Shown here: in pieces, positions 1-6,641 of the stretch
How the letters are laid out: each line of letters opens with the position of its first letter
How positions within the stretch are numbered: position 1 is the first letter of the stretch
Assembly (NCBI GenBank): GCA_017961625.1
Contig: JAGCWY010000092.1
Coordinates: 1 to 23,600, forward strand
Reading direction: 5' to 3'
Source: Ruminococcus sp.
Lineage (GTDB): Bacteria > Bacillota > Clostridia > Oscillospirales > Ruminococcaceae
DNA: 23,600 nucleotides
The notes under the pieces: generated by a model
The model's input: the letters and a program-made list of their open reading frames with translations, nothing else
The model's database searches: none
Told to the model about the DNA's origin: nothing
Made by a program: the position numbers and the translations under genes

Positions 1-2296
1 CTCCCCATTTGGTAACACTATCTGTATTTCCTCCGGGGAAGCTTGTAGTTGTTGTAGTCTCGCTAATATAGCTTGTAGTGCTTGTAGTAGTGAGAGTTGC
101 ACTTGTTGGCGTAGTTGGTGTGGTTGTAGTGGGAGTTGTTGTTGAAGTTGTTGTTGTGGTTGGTGAGGGCGTTGTGGTTGAACCGCTACTCCCGGGTACA
201 GTATAAGGAGCAGGCTCTGTTCCATCAGGCTCAGTACCCCATACAAGAATGCCGTCAACGTACATTGTTATCTGCTTGTTGAGAGAATCAGCTTTCTTGA
301 GGTCGGTAGCCTTTGCCAGACCGCCCTTGTAAGACCAGTCGTTTGAAGGATCCCAAGTGCCGCCCTTGCCGTCGGGGATAGATACTCTGAACTGTACCTC
401 GTCTCTGTGCTCGCTCTGACCGGTAGGTTGTATAGCTCTTCCGTCAACGAACTTTATGAGAGCATAGTAGGTATTGCCTGTTGTATCTCCTTCATATTTA
501 TAAGGACCTGATACTTCTGCGTAGCCCTGCTCTCCCTTGCCATATTGCTGAGACTTGCCTTCAACAGTGATATCGTCAATAGTAAGACCTGATTCAAGTA
601 CCTCTGATACGTCAAAGTAGTAGCGGTACTCTATATCCTCTGCAACTCTTGCCGGCCATGCTGTGTGGTTCATGGCCCATGCCTTAACCTCGGTGTAGCT
701 GTTTCCGGAGCCGTTGATAACAGCGGCTACCTGCCATTCGTCCCATGTGGGGGTTTCAGTAGGCGGGAAGTCTGCAAGGGGAGTGCCGCCGTTGTCTGCG
801 ATCATAGCACAAAGAGCAGCTGTATATCCTGCATTGTAGTCTATAGCTACTTCGGTGTACTGATAGTCTGATACCTTGTAGTTACCGTAGCTTCCCTTGC
901 TGTCAGGACCGCCGATGAGAGCACCATAGAGAGTATGAGCATATTCTGTCTGCCAGCCCTCGTTGCCGCCGGATTTCTGTCCGAGTTCGTTCCAGTGGTC
1001 GTCGTGGATACCAGAAGCGGTTCTGTGGTGGATAGCTTGTGGCCATTTGGTGCCCATGCCGAGAACGTAGCTTATGCCTTCCTCGTTGTCACCAAAGCAG
1101 TAATTCATCTGCTTGTCTGCCCATGTGTTGTACTTTGAAGCGAGGGAGGAGTCGTCCTTGAATATGGTATCACTTGCCAGCTTTGCAAGCCATGCGGTAT
1201 TTGTTGCGTGACGGAGACAGCCCCAGTTGGTGAGCCATGAAAGACCCTTTGAAGTTATGCTTCCCTCAAATGGCTTGGAATCTTCTCCCATCCAGTATTT
1301 AAGGTGACGATTGACGTGGTCAATCCACTCCTGACTGCCTGTGTTCTGAGCATAAAGGAGAGCTGCAGCCTGAGAGGTGTCATCCCAGCAGAGGCCCCAT
1401 GTATACTTTCTGTCAGTGGACTGGTTTTCCAGTGGGAAGTTGGGAATATAATCCTTTTCTATTTTGTCAAGGTAGCTCTTGTCGCCTGTAGCTCTGTAGA
1501 GCCAGTTTGCCGCATACATACAGTCGTCGAGCCATGAGGAGGTATTGTACATACCTGACATACCGCCTACTTCTTTATTTGCTCTTATCTTGTCAGCGCC
1601 GTCGAATAAATCTTTTGCATGCTTCAGGTAATCTGCTGCCTTGTCGGGCTGGCTATCCTTGAATACCAGATATCCCTCTGCGAGACAAGCTGCGGAGAGA
1701 GCCGCAACGGAAGCATTGGAGATAGTATCGCTCGGACGTTTCCAATCACCGTTGTTAAGATGATGCTTGCGGAGATATACTTCGGCACTGCACCATATAT
1801 TATGGTCCGTGGAGCCACCTGTAAAGTCACCGATAGTGCCGATCATCTTACCGCCGCCCTTGTCACAGGCTAAAACGTAATCGAGACCCCATTGCAGGTT
1901 GTTGCGGTAGAGCTCGCCGAGGCCTGCTTTATCGACAGCGTCCTTGTACTCGATATAGCCCCATGCCATGAGTGAAGCGGAATAAGCATTTGTTAAAGTG
2001 AACTTGAAATGGTCACCTGCGTCGAACCAGCCTCCGGGAACGGCGTCTGTCTCTGTGCCGCTCTCATCGACCATAGAGTCTGCTCTCCATGTTACATTGT
2101 TCCAGTCCGGTAGCTTTCCTGACTGTTGCACCTCATAGAAGAACATTGACTTTTGCAGAGCCTCTGCATAATTATATGAAGAAGCTGCGTTTGCTCTTGG
2201 CAGTTCTTCCTGCGTACCAGCCTTTGGCGAGAATGTGAGTGTACCCACAGCCATGGCAAGAGCGGAAACTGCTGCCGTTATCTTGTTTATTATCAT
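1..2296 (-). CDS. GH9-CBM3c cellulase (endoglucanase), 3' end outside window
   Basis: Secreted family 9 glycoside hydrolase that cleaves beta-1,4-glucan in cellulose. The frame is open from the ATG at 2296 to the window edge, about 765 codons. Residues 1-38 form a signal peptide. The catalytic module (about 40-500) has the GH9 nucleophile/base motif DAGDH near residue 92, the HHRTASG active-site motif near 424 and the general-acid Glu in TEVAIDYNAG near 479. Residues about 510-685 resemble a CBM3c (INGSGNSYTEVKAW, NHTAWPARV, VQFRVSIPDG), the module that makes GH9 enzymes processive. A Thr/Pro-rich linker follows, and the visible end, SVTKWG, is how Ruminococcus dockerins begin, so a dockerin is expected just past position 1 (inference). 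The start is supported by an AGAGGGG ribosome site and by a strong promoter upstream. Confidence 0.93.
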   Translation of the reverse strand, partial: MIINKITAAVSALAMAVGTLTFSPKAGTQEELPRANAASSYNYAEALQKSMFFYEVQQSGKLPDWNNVTWRADSMVDESGTETDAVPGGWFDAGDHFKFTLTNAYSASLMAWGYIEYKDAVDKAGLGELYRNNLQWGLDYVLACDKGGGKMIGTIGDFTGGSTDHNIWCSAEVYLRKHHLNNGDWKRPSDTISNASVAALSAACLAEGYLVFKDSQPDKAADYLKHAKDLFDGADKIRANKEVGGMSGMYNTSSWLDDCMYAANWLYRATGDKSYLDKIEKDYIPNFPLENQSTDRKYTWGLCWDDTSQAAALLYAQNTGSQEWIDHVNRHLKYWMGEDSKPFEGSITSKGLSWLTNWGCLRHATNTAWLAKLASDTIFKDDSSLASKYNTWADKQMNYCFGDNEEGISYVLGMGTKWPQAIHHRTASGIHDDHWNELGQKSGGNEGWQTEYAHTLYGALIGGPDSKGSYGNYKVSDYQYTEVAIDYNAGYTAALCAMIADNGGTPLADFPPTETPTWDEWQVAAVINGSGNSYTEVKAWAMNHTAWPARVAEDIEYRYYFDVSEVLESGLTIDDITVEGKSQQYGKGEQGYAEVSGPYKYEGDTTGNTYYALIKFVDGRAIQPTGQSEHRDEVQFRVSIPDGKGGTWDPSNDWSYKGGLAKATDLKKADSLNKQITMYVDGILVWGTEPDGTEPAPYTVPGSSGSTTTPSPTTTTTSTTTPTTTTPTTPTSATLTTTSTTSYISETTTTTSFPGGNTDSVTKWG

Positions 2297-2327
2297 GTTT
2301 AATACCCCTCTCGTATTAAATATTTTC

Positions 2328-2350
2328 AGGCACGGTATCTCGCCGTACCT
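2328..2350 (-). promoter_or_regulatory. Stem-loop at the 5' end of the GH9 mRNA leader
   Basis: On the minus strand AGGTACGG and CCGTGCCT pair over 8 bp (one G-U) around a 7-nt loop. The expected transcription start is about 2354, so the hairpin would lie within a few nucleotides of the 5' end. No U-tract follows, so it is not a terminator. Such 5'-terminal hairpins can stabilise mRNA; that role is inferred. Confidence 0.5.
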
Positions 2351-2360
2351 ATACAACTTA

Positions 2361-2389
2361 AATATACAATAAAACCTCTGGTTTGTCAA
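2361..2389 (-). promoter_or_regulatory. SigA-type promoter of the GH9 gene
   Basis: The minus strand reads TTGACA (2389-2384), a 17-bp spacer, then TATATT (2366-2361). The match to the vegetative consensus is near perfect. It predicts a leader of about 58 nt before the ATG at 2296. Confidence 0.85.
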
Positions 2390-2391
2390 GC

Positions 2392-2442
2392 CAAAAAAGA
2401 CATTTTTCACAAAAGCGTCTTTGCTTAACGGCAAAAAAGACA
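2392..2442. repeat. Spaced direct repeat upstream of the GH9 promoter
   Basis: CAAAAAAGACA occurs at 2392-2402 and again at 2432-2442, a spacing of 40 bp (close to four helical turns). An inverted partial copy (GTCTTTGC) lies between them. The pair abuts the -35 box of the cellulase gene, where an activator would bind. Function is inferred; A-rich DNA makes chance matches more likely. Confidence 0.35.
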
Positions 2443-2925
2443 GGGGACAGAATCCACATGGGTGGAAATTTGGTATTCGTCCGGGGAATATAATTTATAT
2501 ATATTTAGCGAATTGTTATTTTTACCAAAAATCAACGCCAAAATTCTCTCGTTAAAATTTTAGAATTAAAACCAGCAAAAGTTAAAATCTAGCAATATAT
2601 ACAAAAAAGAATTAACCAATATTAAGAATCAACAGGCTCGCATTCGAGTTATTGTGAACAGTGCTTATCGTTTTTTGCTCATATGGTCAAAAAGTGCTAT
2701 CGACAATGATTATAACATTTAATAAAGAAAAGAATTTTCAATTTTTACGCATTGACAATTGTCAATTTTTTGCAGAGAGAACAGACACTGACAAAAATCA
2801 GCAGGAGCAGGATAACAACGCAATACGGTTGATTCGCTCGTTTTTTTAGAATTCAATATTTAGTTTCTATATACCCCTATAGAATAAATTTCTTTTTTTA
2901 ATATAGTATTAAAAGCTAAAAACTA
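2443..2925. other. AT-rich intergenic region without a convincing gene
   Basis: I see no reading frame with a ribosome site here. Besides the palindrome at 2751-2766 it holds a 7-bp hairpin, TTCTATA/TATAGAA with loop TACCCC, at 2865-2884, just upstream of the next promoter and followed by a T-rich stretch. It separates two divergent genes and probably holds control sites for both. Confidence 0.5.
2751..2766. promoter_or_regulatory. 16-bp perfect palindrome, possible operator
   Basis: ATTGACAATTGTCAAT is perfectly self-complementary. The core TTGAC-N4-GTCAA has the two-fold symmetry typical of sites for dimeric regulators, and its shape resembles CRP/FNR-family boxes. It also contains TTGACA on both strands, but neither has a -10 box at 17 bp. 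No regulator gene lies next to it. Confidence 0.4.
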
Positions 2926-2954
2926 TTGACTGGTAGTAAAAAAAGTGGTATAAT
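2926..2954 (+). promoter_or_regulatory. SigA-type promoter of the glycosyltransferase gene
   Basis: TTGACT (2926-2931), a 17-bp spacer and TATAAT (2949-2954). Transcription should start near 2961, giving a leader of about 35 nt before the chosen ATG at 2997. Confidence 0.85.
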
Positions 2955-2996
2955 TTATAAGAAAAGTGAACACGCTATGGGGAAGGAATGTTCATA

Positions 2997-3740
2997 ATGT
3001 CAAATAATATAACGGTCTCAGTTATAATCCCTGCACATAATGAAGAACGATACGTTGTAAGATGCATAAACAGTGTTAAGCGTGCTGCAGAGCGCGTAAA
3101 GTGCGGCGTTGAGATAATCGTTGTGTGCAACAGATGTACGGACCGTACCGCAGAGCTGGCAGCTGCAAACGGAGCCATAGTGGCAAAGGATGAAAGCAGG
3201 TGTATAGCGACTGTAAGAAATACGGGAATAAGCGCAGCAAGGGGCAAGATCATAGTCACTATCGATTGTGACAACCGCATGACTGAAAATACTTTCCGCG
3301 AGATACTGGGAAGGATTAACAGCGGAAAGTATATCGGAGGCGGCGCTCCTATAAAGTTTGAACGCTATTCGTTCCCAATCAGGGTCAATGAGATTTTATG
3401 TCGTTTGGGTTTTAAACTCACAGGATTGTACTGCGGTATCTTATGGGCTGAAAAGTCCACCTTCGACGCAGTTGGCGGCTTTGCTGAAAAGAAAGCCGGA
3501 GAGGATATCGCCACTGCAATGAATATTCGCCGCTATGGAAAGAAGGAGGGAAAAAAGTACGGCTGTCTTAAGAAAAATCACCTTATCAATTCCACAAGGA
3601 AGTTCGATGATATGGGGGATTGGCTTTATCTCAGACTGGCATTCAAAAATGCAGGCGCTCTGATAAAGGCGGCTTTCGGAGACAGCAGCGACTATGACAG
3701 GCTCATAGGCGAAATGTTTTACGACTACAACGATAAATGA
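2997..3740 (+). CDS. Family 2 glycosyltransferase
   Basis: A 247-residue GT-A fold glycosyltransferase that should transfer a sugar from a nucleotide-sugar donor. It opens with the GT2 signature SVIIPAHNEE (residues 8-17). The metal-binding DxD motif is D90-C91-D92, after a VRNTGISAARG segment typical of the family. The GEDIA motif further on matches the acceptor-side (ED) region. There is no signal peptide or membrane segment, so it should act in the cytoplasm or at the inner membrane face. Acceptor and sugar cannot be told from sequence. The ATG at 2997 is preferred because GGGGAAGGA ends 9 nt before it; an in-frame ATG at 2988 overlaps that ribosome site. Likely co-transcribed with the next gene. 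Confidence 0.88.
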   Translation: MSNNITVSVIIPAHNEERYVVRCINSVKRAAERVKCGVEIIVVCNRCTDRTAELAAANGAIVAKDESRCIATVRNTGISAARGKIIVTIDCDNRMTENTFREILGRINSGKYIGGGAPIKFERYSFPIRVNEILCRLGFKLTGLYCGILWAEKSTFDAVGGFAEKKAGEDIATAMNIRRYGKKEGKKYGCLKKNHLINSTRKFDDMGDWLYLRLAFKNAGALIKAAFGDSSDYDRLIGEMFYDYNDK

Positions 3741-3873
3741 GAGAATGATCTGAGTGTTCAGAGTTGAATTAAATCAGATTACCGTAAAAAACGGGACAAT
3801 GTAATAAGTAATCACATAATCATATTTTTCAGCTCTCCGCTTTCAGCAATACATCTTAATATGGAGTGATGAT

Positions 3874-4326
3874 ATGAAACTTGCAGAAGCGCTACAGGAA
3901 AGAGCAGATCTGAACATTAGTATAGAACAGCTCAGAAGCAGGCTCCTCAATAATGTGCTAGTACAGGAAAATGAAAAGCCTGCCGAGGATCCGCAGGCGC
4001 TCCTGAAAGAGCTTGACAGCTCAGTATCACGACTTGAAGAGCTTATGCGCAGAATAAACCATACTAACTGCGTTACTATTTCCGAAGAAAAAAGCATTAC
4101 AGAGCTTATTGCCGAGAGAGATGCTCTCAAGGTGAAGATCGCTGTATATAAAGATATTGTTTCCAATGCCAGTCAGACGGCTAAACGTGCGAGAATGACC
4201 GAGATAAAAATACTCAGCACGGTAGACGTCGGGAAACTCCAGAAAAAGATAGATAAAATGGCAAAGGAGTTTCGTGTAATTGATAACAGGATACAGGCGC
4301 TCAACTGGTCGACTGAGCTTATATGA
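3874..4326 (+). CDS. DIP1984-family protein
   Basis: A 150-residue, largely helical protein of the DIP1984 family (also labelled septicolysin). The hallmarks are the N-terminal KLAEALQERADLN and EQLRSRLLNN, the PAEDP motif, and the RINHTN segment near residue 60. The biochemical role is not established. I recall family members near RNA-repair or RtcB loci, which I could not verify here; no RtcB gene is in this window. The ATG has a GGAGTGAT ribosome site. The gene follows the glycosyltransferase by 133 bp with no obvious terminator between, and a tRNA-like RNA element starts right after its stop codon, which may be functionally linked. Confidence 0.8.
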   Translation: MKLAEALQERADLNISIEQLRSRLLNNVLVQENEKPAEDPQALLKELDSSVSRLEELMRRINHTNCVTISEEKSITELIAERDALKVKIAVYKDIVSNASQTAKRARMTEIKILSTVDVGKLQKKIDKMAKEFRVIDNRIQALNWSTELI

Positions 4327-4329
4327 GCT

Positions 4330-4435
4330 CAAAGGTGTAGTCACGGCAGGGCGAATGCAGAAAAGTCTTTCCGCAAGGGGAGCATCATGTTTGGCAGTGC
4401 CGGGAGCGGTACGGGGTTCGAATCCTCGATAATTG
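4330..4435 (+). ncRNA. tRNA-like RNA element downstream of the DIP1984 gene
   Basis: The 3' half is an intact tRNA T-arm: stem CGGGG (4412-4416), loop TTCGAAT (4417-4423), stem CCTCG (4424-4428). Directly before it is a 5-bp hairpin, TGCCG-GGAG-CGGTA (4398-4411), placed like the variable arm of a class II tRNA. Upstream, TA (4338-4339) followed by GTC-ACGGCAG-GGC (4340-4352) looks like a D-arm with the conserved A and GG. A further hairpin, CTTTCC-GCAA-GGGGAG (4367-4382), sits where an anticodon arm would be but lacks a normal 7-nt loop. I find no complementary acceptor strands and no CCA end, so this is not a translating tRNA. A bacterial Y-RNA-like tRNA mimic or a degenerate tRNA/attachment-site remnant are the main readings. 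Exact ends are unknown. Confidence 0.5.
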
Positions 4436-4540
4436 TTACGCTCAGACACATTACAAACGTATTGTTATCGCTTATCATTAATAACCATGCATTGACTGAC
4501 GGGACGAGGGTGCGGACCGGGGAAAGCAAAGAAACAATAA

Positions 4541-4574
4541 GCTGCGGACATTCCGCAGCGGAATGATTTTTATT
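4541..4574 (+). terminator. Overlapping alternative hairpins with U-tract (terminator or attenuator)
   Basis: Two structures share bases. Hairpin A pairs GCTGCGGA (4541-4548) with TCCGCAGC (4552-4559). Hairpin B pairs CATTCC (4549-4554) with GGAATG (4560-4565) and runs straight into ATTTTTATT, as an intrinsic terminator does. A and B cannot form together, and A is the stronger. B could end the DIP1984/RNA transcript or attenuate the gene starting at 4593. I see no convincing promoter between the hairpins and that gene. Confidence 0.5.
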
Positions 4575-4592
4575 GATATTTCGGAGGTGTTT

Positions 4593-6362
4593 ATGAAAGT
4601 CACTAAGTTAGCTGCTGTATGTCTTTCTGCACTTATATTGAACGGAACACTGTCTTCAGCTGCTGCCAACGGCAGCTATGCAGCATTGAGTGCGGTAAAA
4701 GCATACACGAATGTTTATGCCGAAGATTCGTCGGATAATGATCCGAATGAAGTACTGTGCAACGAATTTAAAAGAGACAAGAATTATATTGTTTTAGAGG
4801 ATGAGATAGTTATCTCAAACGGCAAGGAATTAAAAGGCAATATAACCATAAGATGCAAGAACGGCTGTACGCTTCCTATCATTATAAACGCAAAGGCTTT
4901 TGCGGAATCAGCGATAGAAAGCATTACATTGCCGGAAAATGTCGTTAAGATCGGCGAGAAGGCGTTCACAAAATGTACCAAGCTCAAGGAAATCAGGATA
5001 GAAAATCCTGACTGCCAGATCTTCGACAGCGGAAATACTATATGCGTAGCGCAGTCCAGCGGTGACGGAGGTCCTACCTTCGGCAACGGTGTTATAATAG
5101 GCTATGCAGGATCTACTGCACAAGCTTATGCAGAGAAGTTCGGATATAATTTCAGAGCAATCGAAGGCGCTCCAGCAGCGACCACTACTACTGAAACAAC
5201 AACGACAACTACTGAGACTACAACAGAGACTACTACTGAAACTACAACAACAACCACAGAGACTACTACTGAAACTACAACAACAACTACAGAGACTACT
5301 ACTGAAACTACAACAACAGAGTCCACCACGACAGAACCAGAACTAACAACAACTGAAACTACTACTGTGACTACAACGCTTCCTGAAATAACTTCCGCTG
5401 AAACGATGACCACTGTTAGCAGCAGTGAGATTAGTACGATGCCTGTTACTACAACGACTGCTCCTGCTGAGACAACAACAACTGTTCAGCCTTCACAGGA
5501 GGCTTCAAACGTAAGCACAGTAACAACCACTATCGCAAAGCGTATGAATACGTATCTTCTAGATGTTATGACAACGACCTCATCAAGCAGTACATATCCT
5601 CCGGCTGTTCAGGGAAAACCTGTTTTCCACCTCAGCCACACAGAGGTTTGCCTTGACGACGCACGTACAAAGACGCAGACTGCGGAGATTTATGTAGACG
5701 GTGCAAACCAGCTTTACTGCAACAGCCTAATCTATCTTTACTTCGACGACCGTATGAAGGTAGGCGAAGCAGTAGGAGAGAGTGCTATCTCAAAGCTGAC
5801 AAACAGCCATTCGGCAGGAGATACAGGTGATTTCATAGTTCTTGTTACTGCCGGACGTGCAAATACCGGTAAGGATGGCCTTATGTGGACTGTTGATTTC
5901 ACTCTTCCCAGTGACTGTAAGGTAGGAGATATCTACACATTTGAGATAGGTCCTACAAAGTATGGAGAGAAGCCGCTTTTCACTAACATTGAGAACAATG
6001 ATGCTGGAAAGGCTATGACAGAATATATCTTCACAAAGGGAGTGAGCATAGGAAGTATCAGAGTAGTTGAAAATCCTCCTTATGCTCTCGGAGATGTAAA
6101 CAACGACAAGTTTATAGATTCTGTTGACGCTTCAATGGTACTTGCAGAGTATGCAAAGCGCTCAACAGGCATGAGCGACGAGAGCGATGGCGAAAGTACA
6201 ATAACCGAACCATTCAAGGCGGAGCAGGAAATAGCAGGAGATGTTAACTGCGACGGAATAATTGACGCGGTAGACGCTTCGCTCATACTTGCTTATTATG
6301 CTTATGTATCAGGTACAAAAGAACCGATGACACTCACGCAGTTTATCAAAAGCAAAGGTTAA
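4593..6362 (+). CDS. Secreted LRR-cohesin-dockerin protein (probable adaptor scaffoldin)
   Basis: A 589-residue secreted protein. Residues 1-40 contain a signal peptide. About 70-190 form a BspA-like leucine-rich domain (ESITLPENVVKIGEKAF, then GYAGSTAQAYAEKFGYNF, the usual family ending). A Thr/Glu-rich linker spans about 193-340. Residues about 342-495 look like a Ruminococcus cohesin: a beta-rich module with TAEIYVDGANQLYC, LMWTVDFTLPSDCKVGD and the closing GVSIGSIRVVE. A dockerin follows at about 498-580, with two EF-hand loops DVNNDKFIDSVD and DVNCDGIIDAVD keeping D1, N3, D5 and D12, separated by a longer than usual acidic insert. Cohesin plus dockerin in one chain is the layout of R. 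flavefaciens ScaC-type adaptors; the LRR part is extra. The ATG at 4593 has a GGAGG site 5 nt away; an upstream ATG at 4563 lies in the hairpin and is rejected. Confidence 0.82.
   Translation: MKVTKLAAVCLSALILNGTLSSAAANGSYAALSAVKAYTNVYAEDSSDNDPNEVLCNEFKRDKNYIVLEDEIVISNGKELKGNITIRCKNGCTLPIIINAKAFAESAIESITLPENVVKIGEKAFTKCTKLKEIRIENPDCQIFDSGNTICVAQSSGDGGPTFGNGVIIGYAGSTAQAYAEKFGYNFRAIEGAPAATTTTETTTTTTETTTETTTETTTTTTETTTETTTTTTETTTETTTTESTTTEPELTTTETTTVTTTLPEITSAETMTTVSSSEISTMPVTTTTAPAETTTTVQPSQEASNVSTVTTTIAKRMNTYLLDVMTTTSSSSTYPPAVQGKPVFHLSHTEVCLDDARTKTQTAEIYVDGANQLYCNSLIYLYFDDRMKVGEAVGESAISKLTNSHSAGDTGDFIVLVTAGRANTGKDGLMWTVDFTLPSDCKVGDIYTFEIGPTKYGEKPLFTNIENNDAGKAMTEYIFTKGVSIGSIRVVENPPYALGDVNNDKFIDSVDASMVLAEYAKRSTGMSDESDGESTITEPFKAEQEIAGDVNCDGIIDAVDASLILAYYAYVSGTKEPMTLTQFIKSKG
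5223..5321 (+). repeat. Three 33-bp tandem repeats in the Thr-rich linker
   Basis: Three near-identical 33-bp units start at 5223, 5256 and 5289; each encodes an 11-residue Thr/Glu unit (TETTTETTTTT). The last four bases of the third unit diverge. Such repeats can expand or contract by slippage, changing linker length. The surrounding linker (about 5170-5580) is Thr-rich but less regular. Confidence 0.85.
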
Positions 6363-6366
6363 AACA

Positions 6367-6403
6367 ATCTCCCACAAGGATTAGTCTTGTGGGAGATTTT
6401 TTT
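6367..6403 (+). terminator. Strong intrinsic terminator of the scaffoldin-like gene
   Basis: ATCTCCCACAAG pairs perfectly over 12 bp with CTTGTGGGAGAT around a 7-nt loop, followed by seven T. It begins 5 bp after the stop codon. Confidence 0.93.
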
Positions 6404-6604
6404 GAAGCAGCAGGCGGAGTGTATGGAAGCAGCGCCTGTTTTTTATTGTGGCATTGCTAACAGATACCGTCTTTAGAGAGAAATATGGCAGGCTTTGTAT
6501 TCTGGTCGTATTATTAGGCGAAGATGGAACCACCTTCTTTTCGCAGAAATACTCATATTTCGAATTTTGGTGTGAAGTACATCGCTTTTCAGGTCATATA
6601 ATAA
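6404..6604. other. Intergenic region, weak second terminator only
   Basis: CAGGCG (6411-6416) and CGCCTG (6433-6438) form a 6-bp stem with a long loop, followed by six T, a possible backup terminator. Nothing else is supported. A GTG-initiated frame at 6448-6645 has no ribosome site and runs through the next terminator. Confidence 0.4.
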
Positions 6605-6633
6605 TAAAAAGGCGTAAAGATTTACGCCTTTTG
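6605..6633 (-). terminator. Intrinsic terminator of the PBP/methyltransferase operon
   Basis: AAGGCGTAAA and TTTACGCCTT pair over 10 bp with a 2-nt gap. Read on the minus strand it sits just after the methyltransferase stop codon and is followed by a T-run; the plus strand also has Ts, so it may work in both directions. Confidence 0.85.
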
Positions 6634-6641
6634 TTTATAGC

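Noticed and set aside
2661..2849. 62-codon frame in the intergenic region
   Set aside because: No ribosome site, composition of AT-rich intergenic DNA, and it crosses the palindrome; no recognisable product.
2756..2860. Minus-strand hydrophobic stretch reading like a small membrane peptide (CVVILLLLIFVSVCSLC)
   Set aside because: No start codon and no ribosome site after the upstream stop; hydrophobic runs arise easily from T-rich DNA.
4330..4435. Ordinary tRNA gene
   Set aside because: The T-arm is perfect but there are no complementary acceptor strands, no 7-nt anticodon loop and no CCA.
4027..4449. 140-codon minus-strand frame over the DIP1984 gene and the tRNA-like element
   Set aside because: It lies antisense to a well-supported gene, has no family resemblance and no ribosome site.
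5104..5413. Gln/Leu-rich plus-strand and Val/Ser-rich minus-strand frames over the Thr linker
   Set aside because: Out-of-frame readings of the Thr-codon tandem repeats; similar shadows occur at 15498-15689.
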